In this document: positions 41,482 to 50,750 of the stretch, one piece after another
Position numbering within the stretch: position 1 is the stretch's first letter
Layout of the letters: each line of letters starts with the position of its first letter
Origin: CATOSP01 sp034422355
GTDB lineage: Bacteria > Chloroflexota > Dehalococcoidia > Lucifugimonadales > UBA3495
Length of the DNA: 64,000 nt
Assembly (NCBI GenBank): GCA_034422355.1
Contig: DAOUJS010000194.1
Location: 14,733 to 78,732, forward strand
Direction of reading: 5' to 3'
The notes under the pieces: generated by a model
The model's database searches: none
What the model was told of the DNA's origin: nothing
The model's input: the letters and a program-made list of their open reading frames with translations, nothing else
Made by a program: the position numbers and the translations under genes

Positions 41482-42707
41482 GCAACGGCAACAAGGCTCT
41501 GGCGGGCGTCCGGGTCGTGGAGCTTGGCCCCTATGTTGCGTTGCCCTTGACCGGGCGGCTGCTGGCCTCCCTGGGAGCGGAGGTCATCAAGGTGGAGACC
41601 AACAAGGTGCTGGATGAGATGGCCTTCATCCCGGCCTGGTCCCGTGGAGCAGGCCAGCCCGACTACCAGCGGGGAAAGAAGCGGATCACCCTGGACGTGC
41701 GGACTCCCGAGGGCCGTGAATTGCTCCTGGACTTGATCAAGGTCAGCGACGTCTTTATGACCAACTTCCGGCGCAACATCCTGGACCGCTGGGGCGTGGA
41801 CTTTCCCGCGGTCAAGGGCGTCAGGCCCGATGTGGTCATCATGTGGCAGACGGGACTGGGCGGCAACGGGCCATACTACACCTACAAGTCTTACGGCATT
41901 CTGGTGCAGCACATGTCCGGCGTGTCCCTGATGAGCGGCGGAGAAGGAGAGCCTCCGGTAGCCATCAACACATCGTATTCCGATTACCACACCGGCATAT
42001 TCCAGCCGGTGGCCGTCATCGGGGCGCTGCTGCGGCGCAACCGTACCGGGCACGGGGCAATCATGGAGTCCTCGATATTCCGTTCCGGGGCTGTGACTGC
42101 CGGACCCGCGATACTCGATTATCAGACTGATGGACGGCTGCCCACGCGCCGGGGAAACCGGGACCCATCCGCCGCGCCCCACGGCGTGTACCGATGCCTG
42201 GGCGAAGAGCGGTACTGCGCCATAGCCGTATTCACGGACGCTGAATGGGCTGCCTTCTGCGAGGCTGTGGGCAACCCGGAATGGACCCAAGACTCGAAGT
42301 TCGCTACTACTATGGGCCGCCTCAATAACCAGGACTTGCTGGACGGGCATGTTGAGGAATGGACGGCCAAATTGACGGCTGAAGAGGTCATGGACAGGCT
42401 CCAGGCCGCGGGAGTCGCTGCCAGCATCGTCTCCCAGGGTGATGACCTGTTCCGCAGCGAGCATCTGAAGGCCAGGGGCTTTTATCAGGATACTCCCTAT
42501 TACCTTGCCGAGAGAGGGGTCCCGGCGACTCAATGGGAGAGGGGTGACGGGATTGCGTGGAACTCCCCGGCGCGGTTGTCGAAGACGCCGATGGAGTTCG
42601 GCAGCTATAGCAATATCGGAGAGGACAACCTGTATGTGTTCGGGGAATTGCTCGGCCTGCCGGACACGGAGATAGAGAGGCTGGCCGAAGCGGGGGTCAT
42701 CTATTGA
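41475..42707 (+). CDS. CaiB/BaiF-family CoA-transferase
   Basis: A 410-residue class III CoA-transferase-like protein: Val-Val-Glu-Leu-Gly-Pro-Tyr-Val-Ala, Leu-Gly-Ala-Glu-Val-Ile-Lys-Val-Glu, Lys-Lys-Arg-Ile-Thr-Leu-Asp-Val. The usual catalytic Asp region is changed (Met-Glu-Ser-Ser-Ile-Phe-Arg-Ser), so it may be a racemase-type or catalytically divergent member. Downstream come enoyl-CoA hydratase-like and acyl-CoA ligase genes, making a CoA-ester pathway likely. Confidence 0.82.
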   Translation: MVGNGNKALAGVRVVELGPYVALPLTGRLLASLGAEVIKVETNKVLDEMAFIPAWSRGAGQPDYQRGKKRITLDVRTPEGRELLLDLIKVSDVFMTNFRRNILDRWGVDFPAVKGVRPDVVIMWQTGLGGNGPYYTYKSYGILVQHMSGVSLMSGGEGEPPVAINTSYSDYHTGIFQPVAVIGALLRRNRTGHGAIMESSIFRSGAVTAGPAILDYQTDGRLPTRRGNRDPSAAPHGVYRCLGEERYCAIAVFTDAEWAAFCEAVGNPEWTQDSKFATTMGRLNNQDLLDGHVEEWTAKLTAEEVMDRLQAAGVAASIVSQGDDLFRSEHLKARGFYQDTPYYLAERGVPATQWERGDGIAWNSPARLSKTPMEFGSYSNIGEDNLYVFGELLGLPDTEIERLAEAGVIY

Positions 42708-42746
42708 TGCCGGGAAGTGGTTTGCCTGAGTACCGGAGGAGTCGGC

Positions 42747-43547
42747 ATGGCTGATTACGGTAGCTACCAACATTTGCGGGTAGAGGTGGCGGACGGGGTG
42801 GCCCTGCTGACGATGGACCGGCCCGACTCCCTCAATTCTACCAATGCCAGGCTTCATTACGAGTTGAGCCGGATATGGCCTGACCTGGGCCATGACCCGG
42901 CGGTGCGGGTCGCTGTGATCACTGGGGCGGGCAGCGCCTTTTCCGCTGGCGGCGACTTCGACATGATCGAGGAGGCCATCGGCAACCCCGAGGCGGTCGG
43001 GCGCATGATGGAAGAGGCCGGGGCCATAGTCCACAACATGATCAACCTGGACAAGCCGGTCATCTCGGCCATCAACGGCGTCGCGGTCGGGGCTGGGCTG
43101 GCGGTGGCCCTCCTTGCGGACATCTCCATCGCCGCCGAGGACGCAAGGATTACCGACGGGCATGTCCGTTTGGGTGTGGCCGCGGGGGACCACGCAGCAA
43201 TCATCTGGCCCCTGCTGTGCGGCATGGCCAAGGCGAAGTATTACCTGCTGACCTGCGATTTTCTGAACGGCAGGGAAGCGGAACGAATTGGCCTGGTCAG
43301 CATGGCAGTGTCTCAAGAAGAGCTGATGCCCACGGCGATGGATGTCGCCAACAGACTGGCGTCCGGGCCGCAGTCGGCTATCCGGTACACCAAGCGGGCT
43401 TTGAACCAGTGGTTGCGCATGGCCGGGCACACCTCTTTCGACTACTCCCTGGCCCTGGAGAGCCTGGGGTTCTTCGGGGATGACATACGGGAGGGCCTTC
43501 AGGCGTTGCGGGAACGAAGGCCCCCGGAGTTCCCGTCGGCGCGGTAA
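42747..43547 (+). CDS. Enoyl-CoA hydratase/isomerase family protein
   Basis: A 266-residue crotonase-fold protein. The oxyanion-hole motifs are present: Phe-Ser-Ala-Gly-Gly-Asp-Phe-Asp and Gly-Val-Ala-Val-Gly-Ala-Gly. The two usual catalytic Glu sites read His/Gly and Asp (Thr-Asp-Gly-His-Val-Arg, Ala-Gly-Asp-His), a pattern known from some actinobacterial-type members, so the reaction may not be simple hydration. The ATG at 42747 follows GGAGGAG; a frame start at 42717 is not supported. Confidence 0.82.
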   Translation: MADYGSYQHLRVEVADGVALLTMDRPDSLNSTNARLHYELSRIWPDLGHDPAVRVAVITGAGSAFSAGGDFDMIEEAIGNPEAVGRMMEEAGAIVHNMINLDKPVISAINGVAVGAGLAVALLADISIAAEDARITDGHVRLGVAAGDHAAIIWPLLCGMAKAKYYLLTCDFLNGREAERIGLVSMAVSQEELMPTAMDVANRLASGPQSAIRYTKRALNQWLRMAGHTSFDYSLALESLGFFGDDIREGLQALRERRPPEFPSAR

Positions 43548-43694
43548 ACCTCTGCTGGTTGGTCCTCCCTGCTTGTGTGGGCGACAGTGCCGGTGCAGAG
43601 GATTAGCGGGGTGGCCTACAGTCGGGAATTGGCACTATAATTGGCCGTGCGCAGGCGCTTGCGCACCTATATTTGACCCTTCGAGAGAGGCGCG

Positions 43695-45350
43695 ATGGAT
43701 ACTTCCGTCCCCAACATGCAGGACTACGAGGAGACCTTTCGGGACTTCAAGCTGGATGTGCCCGAGCGCTTCAACTTCGCCTTCGATGTGGTCGATGAGT
43801 GGGCCAGGGACCGCACCAAGCTGGCGCTTATATCCCTGGATCCGCAGGGAGATAATGCCCGGCACCACACCTTCTGGGACCTGAAGGTCCTGTCAGACCG
43901 GTGCGCCAATGTGCTCAAAGACCTGGGCGTCGGTAAAGGGGACAGGGTGTTCCTGATGCTGCCCCGCATCCCGGAGTGGTACGTCCTGATGCTGGGGATG
44001 ATGAAGCTGGGCGCGGTGCCTATGCCGGCCACAACGCTGTGTACGCCCAACGACATCGAATACAGGGTCAACGAGGCCGAGGCCGCCCTGGCTGTCACCG
44101 ACGAGGAGAACTGGGAGAAGGTGGCCGCCGCCGCGGGGGCCTGCCCTTCTCTCCGTCACCTGCTGCTGGTGGGCGGCTCCCGGACGGGGTGGGTCTCCTA
44201 TGGGGAAAGGATGGCCGAGTCTTCCCCTTATCTGGACGAAGTCATACCGACTCGCAGCGATGACCCACTGCTCATTTACTTCACCTCGGGCACTGTGGGA
44301 TACCCCAAGATGGTGCTGCATACCCATGCGTCCTATGGTTTGGCCCACGTGCTCACCGCCAAATTCTGGCACGACCTGAAGCCCACAGACCTGCAATGGA
44401 CAATTTCCGACACCGGATGGGCCAAGGCCGCATACGGCAAGCTGTTCGGCCAGTGGACCCAGGGTGCGGCGGTGCTCCAGCACGACGCCCGGGGACGGTT
44501 CGACCCGGCGTTGACCATGCGGATACTGGAGCGGTACGGCGTCACATCCTTCTGCGCCCCCCCAACGGCGTACCGGATGCTGGTGCTGGAGGACCTGACC
44601 AGGTACGACCTGCGCAACCTGCGCCACTGCACGGGCGCGGGCGAACCGCTGAACCCCGAAGTAATGAGCAAGTGGGAGGAAGGCACTGGCCTGACCATCT
44701 ACGATGGCTACGGGCAGACCGAGACCGTATTGCTGGTGGGCAATTACCGCTGTCTGCCGGTGCGTCCCGGCTCGATGGGCAAGCCGGTGCCCGGCTTCAG
44801 TATCGCAATTGTCGATGATGAGGGGAACGAACTGCCGCCCAATGAAGAGGGACAGATCGCAGTCCGGGTCAAGCCGGACAGGCCCGTTGGTCTTTTCCGG
44901 GAGTACTGGCGGGGGCCGGAGGCGATGGAATCGGCCTTCTACGGAGACTGGTACTTCACCGGGGACAAGGCGTACCGGGATGAGGACGGGTATTTCTGGT
45001 TTGTGGGTAGGGCGGATGATGTGATCATCTCTGCCGGCTATCGGATCGGTCCATTCGAGGTGGAGAGCGCGCTTATCGAGCACCCGGCAGTTGCCGAATC
45101 GGCGGTGGTGGCCAGTCCGGACCGGGTGAGGGGGGACATCGTAAAGGCGTTCGTGATCCTCGCGCCGGGCTACGTCGGCTCGGACGAGCTGGTGGTCAGC
45201 CTGCAAGACCACGTGCGCACAACGACAGCGCCGTACAAGTACCCCAGGGCGGTGGAGTTCGTGTCCGAGCTTCCCAAGACCATCAGCGGCAAGATACGCC
45301 GGGTTGAACTCAGGGAGTCAGAGCTTGAGAAGGCCAGAGGAACTCAGTAA
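43695..45350 (+). CDS. AMP-forming acyl-CoA synthetase
   Basis: A 551-residue acyl/aryl-CoA ligase of the medium-chain (MACS)/benzoate-CoA ligase type. The phosphate loop Tyr-Phe-Thr-Ser-Gly-Thr-Val-Gly-Tyr-Pro-Lys is near residue 195, the Tyr-Gly-Gln-Thr-Glu motif near 341, the hinge Gly-Arg-Ala-Asp-Asp-Val and the catalytic Lys in Ile-Ser-Gly-Lys-Ile near 535. It activates a carboxylate with ATP and CoA. With the upstream CaiB and crotonase genes it forms the entry step of an acid-degrading route. Confidence 0.88.
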   Translation: MDTSVPNMQDYEETFRDFKLDVPERFNFAFDVVDEWARDRTKLALISLDPQGDNARHHTFWDLKVLSDRCANVLKDLGVGKGDRVFLMLPRIPEWYVLMLGMMKLGAVPMPATTLCTPNDIEYRVNEAEAALAVTDEENWEKVAAAAGACPSLRHLLLVGGSRTGWVSYGERMAESSPYLDEVIPTRSDDPLLIYFTSGTVGYPKMVLHTHASYGLAHVLTAKFWHDLKPTDLQWTISDTGWAKAAYGKLFGQWTQGAAVLQHDARGRFDPALTMRILERYGVTSFCAPPTAYRMLVLEDLTRYDLRNLRHCTGAGEPLNPEVMSKWEEGTGLTIYDGYGQTETVLLVGNYRCLPVRPGSMGKPVPGFSIAIVDDEGNELPPNEEGQIAVRVKPDRPVGLFREYWRGPEAMESAFYGDWYFTGDKAYRDEDGYFWFVGRADDVIISAGYRIGPFEVESALIEHPAVAESAVVASPDRVRGDIVKAFVILAPGYVGSDELVVSLQDHVRTTTAPYKYPRAVEFVSELPKTISGKIRRVELRESELEKARGTQ

Positions 45351-45389
45351 GCTACGGCACGTCAGGTTGAGTGATGGTCCGGTTGAGTG

Positions 45390-46415
45390 ATGACTGACCA
45401 GCCCAATGAACTCGAATACGTGGTCCGAGGACGCATGTTCTTGCAACAGGGTCTGCTCGACCAGGCCATCTCGGACTTTGACGCGGCCCTGCGCATCAAC
45501 GGCCAGTGTGCCGTTGCCTATTACTGCCGGGGCCTGGCGCGGCGAAACGGCGGCAATCTGGACGAGGCTATCGGAGACTTTACGGCTGCGGTGACCGCAG
45601 ACCCGGAATATGCCGTGGCCTATTACGCAAGGGGCGTTATCCGGCGGTATACCGGCAACTTCGAGCAAGCCCTGCTGGATTACAATCAGGCCATTGACAT
45701 CAATCCGGGGGATGCCGATTTCTACTACGCCCGCGGCGTGGCCCATGCCTCGCTCCAGCATTACGACCAGGCTATCGACGATTTTCAACAGGCCATCCAG
45801 ATGCACCCTGATATGCCCAATGCCCACTACAATCTTGGGATCGCCTTCCGGGACACGGGAAGGCGGGAAGAGGCGCGGGAGCACTTCTCAAAGGCAATCG
45901 AACTTCGCCCCAACGATGCGGATTACTACTACGCCAGGGGGAACCTGTTCCACGACATTCATGAGTTTCGCCTCGCCGTCGATGACTATACCCGCGCGGT
46001 TGAAGTTGTCCCCACCTTTGCCAACGCCTACTACAACCGGGGCATTTCCCACCGCAACCTCGAAAGGCCGGATGAGGCGATAGCCGACTTTGACCGGGCC
46101 CTGCGGTTCGGCCCTCCCTTTGCCACCCTTTATCTCAACCGGGGAGTGGCGCTGGCGGACAGGGGAGACCATGAAGCGGCCCTGCGAGACTTTCAGACAG
46201 CCCTGGAGTTGGACCCGGGGTTGGCAGCGGCGCATTTCAGGCGGGGCAATTCTCTGGCCATTCTGGGACGCCTTGCCGATGCCAGGGACGACTTCCTGCG
46301 GGCAATCGAACTCAGGCCCAACTATCCCGAAGCGGACCAGGCGCTGGCAATGGTGCGCGGGATGCTGGGAGAGAGACAGTACGACAATCCAGGAGAGGAC
46401 GCCAATGCCCGATAG
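45390..46415 (+). CDS. TPR-repeat protein
   Basis: A 341-residue cytoplasmic protein of about nine 34-residue TPR units (Ala-Tyr-Tyr-x-Arg-Gly, Ala-Ile-x-Asp-Phe, Ala-Ile-x-x-x-Pro). No signal peptide or membrane helix. It probably serves as a protein-binding scaffold. ATG at 45390 is chosen, a GTG at 45387 is adjacent. The 12-base string GGTTGAGTGATG occurs twice just before it. It overlaps the tenA gene by 11 bases. Confidence 0.85.
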   Translation: MTDQPNELEYVVRGRMFLQQGLLDQAISDFDAALRINGQCAVAYYCRGLARRNGGNLDEAIGDFTAAVTADPEYAVAYYARGVIRRYTGNFEQALLDYNQAIDINPGDADFYYARGVAHASLQHYDQAIDDFQQAIQMHPDMPNAHYNLGIAFRDTGRREEAREHFSKAIELRPNDADYYYARGNLFHDIHEFRLAVDDYTRAVEVVPTFANAYYNRGISHRNLERPDEAIADFDRALRFGPPFATLYLNRGVALADRGDHEAALRDFQTALELDPGLAAAHFRRGNSLAILGRLADARDDFLRAIELRPNYPEADQALAMVRGMLGERQYDNPGEDANAR

Positions 46416-47061
46416 CTTCAGCGCTCGGTTGCGGGCCGAAGTCGCCCCCATGTGGCAGCAGATTTTCGATCAGCCCTTCCTCAGAGAGATCAAGGACGGG
46501 ACGCTGCCGCTGGAAAAGTTCCAATACTACCTGGGGCAGGACTACCTGTACCTGGAAGGGTTTGCGAGGACCGTTGCCCTGACTCTGGCCAAGGCCCCCA
46601 CCTCAGCCCTGCTGGAGGAACTGGCCCGGCGGGTGATGACGCCGGTGGAGCGCCCGCTGCACCACAAGCTGGTGGCCGAGGCTGGCCTGACGATGGAGGA
46701 CGTGCGGCAGGTGAAGCGGTCACCAACCAATACCGCTTATGTCAACCACATGCTCACGACCGCATCGCTGCACGGGTTGGGTCCTGCGGCAGCGGCTCTG
46801 CTGCCCTGCCCGTGGACGTACCATGAACTGAAGGACGGAGTGGGACAATCGGAGCACCCCCTTTACGGGCAGTGGACGTCGTTCTACGTCGCCGGGTTGC
46901 TCCAGGACAGCGTGGACGCATGGCGCAGTTTCGTCGACCGCGAGGCCGAGAAGGCAGACCGGCGGGAGTTGGACGCCATGAGGGAGGCGTTCATAATCAG
47001 CACCCGCTACGAGTACATGTTCTGGGACATGGCCTACCGAATGGAGCAGTGGCCGGTGTAG
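46405..47061 (+). CDS. tenA: TenA/thiaminase II family protein
   Basis: A 218-residue all-helical TenA protein. The active residues match the Bacillus enzyme: Asp46 (Gly-Gln-Asp-Tyr), Cys135 in Leu-Leu-Pro-Cys-Pro-Trp-Thr-Tyr, and Glu203 in Arg-Tyr-Glu-Tyr. TenA hydrolyses aminopyrimidine breakdown products of thiamin for salvage. The AGGAG site lies inside the end of the TPR gene and the frames overlap, so the two are coupled. Thiamin is needed by the ThDP enzyme and Por complex in this window. No TPP riboswitch was seen upstream. Confidence 0.88.
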   Translation: MPDSFSARLRAEVAPMWQQIFDQPFLREIKDGTLPLEKFQYYLGQDYLYLEGFARTVALTLAKAPTSALLEELARRVMTPVERPLHHKLVAEAGLTMEDVRQVKRSPTNTAYVNHMLTTASLHGLGPAAAALLPCPWTYHELKDGVGQSEHPLYGQWTSFYVAGLLQDSVDAWRSFVDREAEKADRRELDAMREAFIISTRYEYMFWDMAYRMEQWPV

Positions 47062-47114
47062 ACGGCTCTCCCTTCGACACGTGCGGGCTGGAGCCCCGGA
47101 TACCGGATAGCCGG

Positions 47115-47145
47115 AAGGGCGTCCCTCTTGAACGGGGACGCCCTT
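47115..47145 (+). terminator. Terminator after tenA
   Basis: Stem AAGGGCGTCCC / GGGACGCCCTT (47115-47125 with 47135-47145), nine-base loop, followed by TTCAT. It could also serve the convergent oxidase gene. Confidence 0.75.
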
Positions 47146-47188
47146 TTCATCAGAACAATGGTCCGTAGAACGATGGTCCGTGTCAGGG

Positions 47189-48286
47189 CTACGGGGCCAT
47201 TCTGCCGGGGCCCCAGCCGTAGGGGATGTTGACCAGGTTTGGCTCCAGATCGCGGACGGAGGTCTGGCCGCAGTAGGCCATGCAGCGGTCCAGCTCTTCC
47301 CGGAGCAGTTCAAGGACACCGTGGACCCCTTCCGCGCCGTCAACCGCCAACCCCCAGAACAGGGGGCGGCCAATGGCCACTGCCCTTGCGCCCAGGGCGA
47401 GGGCTTTGACGACGTCGCTGCCCCTGCGGACACCGGAGTCGACGTAGACCTCAGCCTGTCCCTTGGAGGCTTCCACGATTTCCGGCAGCATCTCAACGGC
47501 GCCCATCGTCATATCCATCTGGCGTCCGCCGTGAGTGGAAACCAGGATGCCATCGACGCCGCTTTCGACGGCGATGTGGGCGTCCTCGGCCGTCCTGATG
47601 CCCTTCAGGACAAGGGGCAGCGAGGTCAACCCGCGCAGCCACTCAAGCTCCTTCCAGGTCAGGGGAGCGGTCCGCGACACTTCAAATCCCGGTGACTCGT
47701 CGGTGCCGCTTATCTCGCTTTCCGGGCGGGCCTCGGCCCGGAAGTTGCCCAGTTCCGCCACTCTCTGGAAGCGGTTGCGCTGGTCACGCTCCTTGGGACT
47801 TGGGGCTGGAGTGTCCACGGTCAGGGCGATGGCCTTGAACCCGGCTTCCTCAGCGCGGTGGACCAGCATCTCGGTCAGGTCGTATCCCCGGTGATAGAGC
47901 TGGAACCACAGGGGGCCGCTGGCAGCTTCGGACACTTCCTCCAGGCTGTAGTTGGAGGAAGTGCTGAGCATCATCAGGGTGTCGGACATCCCTGCGCCCC
48001 TGGCGGTGGCAAGCTCTCCCTCCGGGTGGGCCAGCATGTGACTGCCCGCAGGAGCGATCATGATGGGCATACTGATTTCCTCGCCCAGTACCGTGGTGGT
48101 CAGGTCACGGTTCTCCACGGCCCGGAGGAACCGGGGCCTCAGGGTGAGGTCTTCAAACGCGCTGCGGTTGCGGCGGGTTGTGAACTCGTCCATCGCGCCG
48201 GCGTCGATGAACGTCCAGTTATTATGGGGGAGTACCTGCTGGGCTCTCGCCTCGTAATCATAAAGATTTATGGGGTCCAGGCGCAT
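47189..48286 (-). CDS. FMN-dependent alpha-hydroxy-acid oxidase
   Basis: A 365-residue TIM-barrel flavoenzyme of the glycolate/lactate oxidase family. The catalytic His252 is in Ser-Thr-His-Gly-Gly-Arg-Gln with Arg255, Lys228 (Leu-Val-Leu-Lys-Gly) binds FMN, and Met-Ile-Ala-Pro-Ala-Gly lies near residue 77. It converts a 2-hydroxy acid to a 2-oxo acid with oxygen or another acceptor. Its product could feed the Por complex encoded next door on the same strand. GGAGG precedes the ATG. Confidence 0.87.
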   Translation of the reverse strand: MRLDPINLYDYEARAQQVLPHNNWTFIDAGAMDEFTTRRNRSAFEDLTLRPRFLRAVENRDLTTTVLGEEISMPIMIAPAGSHMLAHPEGELATARGAGMSDTLMMLSTSSNYSLEEVSEAASGPLWFQLYHRGYDLTEMLVHRAEEAGFKAIALTVDTPAPSPKERDQRNRFQRVAELGNFRAEARPESEISGTDESPGFEVSRTAPLTWKELEWLRGLTSLPLVLKGIRTAEDAHIAVESGVDGILVSTHGGRQMDMTMGAVEMLPEIVEASKGQAEVYVDSGVRRGSDVVKALALGARAVAIGRPLFWGLAVDGAEGVHGVLELLREELDRCMAYCGQTSVRDLEPNLVNIPYGWGPGRMAP

Positions 48287-48453
48287 GGCAACCTCCTTTG
48301 CTCGCTATCGGTGTCTGGCCCCCAGGGTCAATGTCACGGGCGGGGGCAAAACTTGACTTACTCTAAACCTTACTCGCTTTTGGGGCAAGTATTTGCTCAT
48401 GGAGCGGCAACCAGCTAAAGGTGGAGCCTGGCTCAGTTTCCCGATAAACGATG

Positions 48454-48475
48454 GGGGCGGCTGCTAAGCCGCCCC
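48454..48475. terminator. Short GC hairpin downstream of porB
   Basis: Stem GGGGCGGC / GCCGCCCC (48454-48461 with 48468-48475), six-base loop, 37 bases after the porB stop on the minus strand. No T-run on that strand, so only a weak terminator call. Confidence 0.45.
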
Positions 48476-48511
48476 TTGTAGTCACCCTGTTTCCGTGGTG
48501 GAACTCTCGGG

Positions 48512-49507
48512 TTAGTCTTCCTCGTTGTCCTTCTTGAGGGGGATCACGCCGGGGAGCCACCACTTCTCCCAGCTTTCATCCACCTTTTCCTGGAAGTGCT
48601 TGATGTCCTCGGGGGTCAGGTGGGCAAAGCGTCCCTGGCGCAGCAGGTAGTCCTCGATGGGCTTCCGCTTGCGTATGCCCCTGGCAATGGCGCGGGACGG
48701 GCCGTTGAGTATCAACTCGCCGTCGATGATCTCGTACTGGACCCAGAGACCAGTCTCGATGGCCAGCATTCCCAACTCGTGGGAGAACTTGGGGTCGTAG
48801 TCCCAACCCTTGGGGCAAGGGTCGATGCTGTGGATGAAGGTGGGGCCGCCGATGGTCAAAGCGCGGCGGATCTTGTTGTTGAAGTCGAGGCCGTAGGAGC
48901 CGCAGGCAGTGGCCACGTAGCGGCAGTCCGGGTGGCCGGTGGCCAGCATCGGGGCCATGTTCTTCTTCCACCGCTTGTTCATTATCCGGTGTTCTTTGCC
49001 CGGAGGGCTGAAGGTCGAGTTCGCGCCCCAGGGAGACGCACCGGAGACCTGGATGTCCGTGTTGGCGTAGGACTCGTTGTCGTAGCAGAGGATCAGCAGG
49101 TTGTACTCATCATGCTGGAGGGCCGCAGAGATCGCCGACAGGCCCATGTCCACCCCGCCGCCGTCGCCGCAGAAGGCGATGACGTTGATGGGTTCCTGCT
49201 TCATCTTGCCCTTGCGCATCATCGAGGCCAAGCCCGCGGCAGTGCCCGTGGCCGCGGAGCCGGAGGAACCCAACTGGGTGTGCATCCACGGCACTACCCA
49301 GGGGGTGCTGTAATAGGTGGTGTTGGCCACGTACATGCAGCCGGTGCTGCCCAGGACTATGGTCCTGGGTCCGGCGGCCTTGATCATGAGCCGCATCACG
49401 AGGGCGGACTCGCAACCCTGGCAGGTGCGATGGCCGGAGGTGAAGCCCTCCACGAGCGGGATATTCTTGACCCCTCGAATCTGGGGAAGTTCTTGAACGG
49501 TGGTCAT
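48512..49507 (-). CDS. porB: 2-oxoacid (pyruvate-type):ferredoxin oxidoreductase, beta subunit
   Basis: A 331-residue ThDP-binding subunit. Gly-Asp-Gly-Gly (114-117) and Asp-Asn-Glu-Ser-Tyr-Ala-Asn-Thr bind Mg-ThDP, and Cys29, Cys32, Cys57 and Cys231 match the 4Fe-4S ligands of PorB. With the two upstream genes it forms the enzyme that splits pyruvate (or a related 2-oxo acid) to acetyl-CoA, CO2 and reduced ferredoxin. It starts four bases after porA ends and is the last gene of the operon. Confidence 0.92.
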   Translation of the reverse strand: MTTVQELPQIRGVKNIPLVEGFTSGHRTCQGCESALVMRLMIKAAGPRTIVLGSTGCMYVANTTYYSTPWVVPWMHTQLGSSGSAATGTAAGLASMMRKGKMKQEPINVIAFCGDGGGVDMGLSAISAALQHDEYNLLILCYDNESYANTDIQVSGASPWGANSTFSPPGKEHRIMNKRWKKNMAPMLATGHPDCRYVATACGSYGLDFNNKIRRALTIGGPTFIHSIDPCPKGWDYDPKFSHELGMLAIETGLWVQYEIIDGELILNGPSRAIARGIRKRKPIEDYLLRQGRFAHLTPEDIKHFQEKVDESWEKWWLPGVIPLKKDNEED

Positions 49508-49511
49508 GTTC

Positions 49512-50750
49512 TTACTCCCTCACACCTATCCAGGTGGTTTCCTGGTCTATCTTTCCAGTATCGACGGCCTTTTGCGTGATGTCAACCATCTCGTATACAT
49601 CGTTGACATGCACCTCCCGGCCGCCCAGGCCGGCAATGAAGCTGAGCATGTGGGGACGGGTATCCAGCGGATACAGGGCTGAACGCAGGTCGTTGAACAG
49701 CACTCCGGCGTAGGAGGGCGAACCGAAGGAATAGTCGCGGTCTACGACACAGACAGCCTGGCACCGGGAGAGAGCCTCCCTGAGTTCCTCGGTGGCGAAG
49801 GGGCGGAAGAACTTCACCCGGAGGAACCCGATCTTCCTCCCCTGTTCCCGGAGACGCCGGACCGCCACCCGGACCGGGAGGGCCAGGGTCCCCATGCCCA
49901 CGATGACGATTTCAGCGTCCTCGGTCTCGTACTCCTCGATGAACGGGCTGGGCTGGTCCTGGTATGACGAGCGCGGGAAGACTTCCTTGAGCTCGGCGTA
50001 GGCGCTCCGGATAACTCCCACGGACCGGCGCATGGCCTCGTCGGCCTGGCGGCGGATTTCCATCAGCCAGTCCTCGTTGACCTGGGGCGCGACTGTGATG
50101 GGATTGTCCGGGTGCAGTTGCAACCGTCCCCGGTCATACTGCGGTAGGTACTGTTGCACCTGCTGGATCGCGGGAACGTTGACGATGGCCTGTGAGTGCG
50201 TCAGGAACGAGCCGTCGCAGCTCAGGGCCATCGGCAGGAAGACGCTCGGGTCTTCGGCAACGCGGTAGGCCAGCAGGGCGGCGTCCAACGCTTCCTGGGC
50301 CGTGGCGACCCAGTAGAGCATCCAGCCAAGGTCCCGGACCGCCATCGCGTCGTTGTGCTCAACCCCGAACGCGCCGGGGTCGTCCAGGGCGCGGTTGCCC
50401 ACCATCGCCACCACGGGCATCCGCAGACCGGCGGTAACCGTGATGGCCTCGAAGGCGTAGAACCAGCCCACCCCGCTGGAGCCGCAGAAAGTCCTTGCGC
50501 CAACCGCGGAGGCGTGCTTGACAATCTCAAACTGGGAATGCTCGCTCTCGGCGACGATGAAGTCGCAGTCGAAAGCTCCGTCGGCCTTGAGTTTGGCCAC
50601 GTACTGCATGACGGTGTCATAGGGCCGGATTGGGTAGGCGGTGATCACGTCAACGTCGGCCAGGGCGCACGCGATGGCGATGGCCTCGCTGCCGCTTATC
50701 AGTTCTTCTGTTTCCGATTGGAAAAGCGCTGGTTGCGCGGTCGTAGTCAT
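49512..50750 (-). CDS. porA: 2-oxoacid (pyruvate-type):ferredoxin oxidoreductase, alpha subunit
   Basis: A 412-residue subunit carrying the pyrimidine-binding domain (Ile-Thr-Ala-Tyr-Pro-Ile-Arg-Pro), the Glu-Ser-Glu-His catalytic-type region near residue 69, and a C-terminal transketolase-C-like domain. Its ATG overlaps the stop of the gamma-delta gene by one base (TAATG), so production of the subunits is tightly coupled. Substrate range, pyruvate versus other 2-oxo acids, cannot be fixed from the sequence. Confidence 0.92.
   Translation of the reverse strand: MTTTAQPALFQSETEELISGSEAIAIACALADVDVITAYPIRPYDTVMQYVAKLKADGAFDCDFIVAESEHSQFEIVKHASAVGARTFCGSSGVGWFYAFEAITVTAGLRMPVVAMVGNRALDDPGAFGVEHNDAMAVRDLGWMLYWVATAQEALDAALLAYRVAEDPSVFLPMALSCDGSFLTHSQAIVNVPAIQQVQQYLPQYDRGRLQLHPDNPITVAPQVNEDWLMEIRRQADEAMRRSVGVIRSAYAELKEVFPRSSYQDQPSPFIEEYETEDAEIVIVGMGTLALPVRVAVRRLREQGRKIGFLRVKFFRPFATEELREALSRCQAVCVVDRDYSFGSPSYAGVLFNDLRSALYPLDTRPHMLSFIAGLGGREVHVNDVYEMVDITQKAVDTGKIDQETTWIGVRE

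Noticed and set aside
41355..43430. 691-codon minus-strand frame
   Set aside because: Covers CaiB and enoyl-CoA hydratase genes on the plus strand; composition is typical of an antisense shadow.
43893..45212. 439-codon minus-strand frame
   Set aside because: Antisense to the acyl-CoA synthetase, which carries all family motifs on the plus strand.
46200..46404. TPP riboswitch upstream of tenA
   Set aside because: The region is coding sequence of the TPR gene and no THI-box-like conserved pairings were seen.
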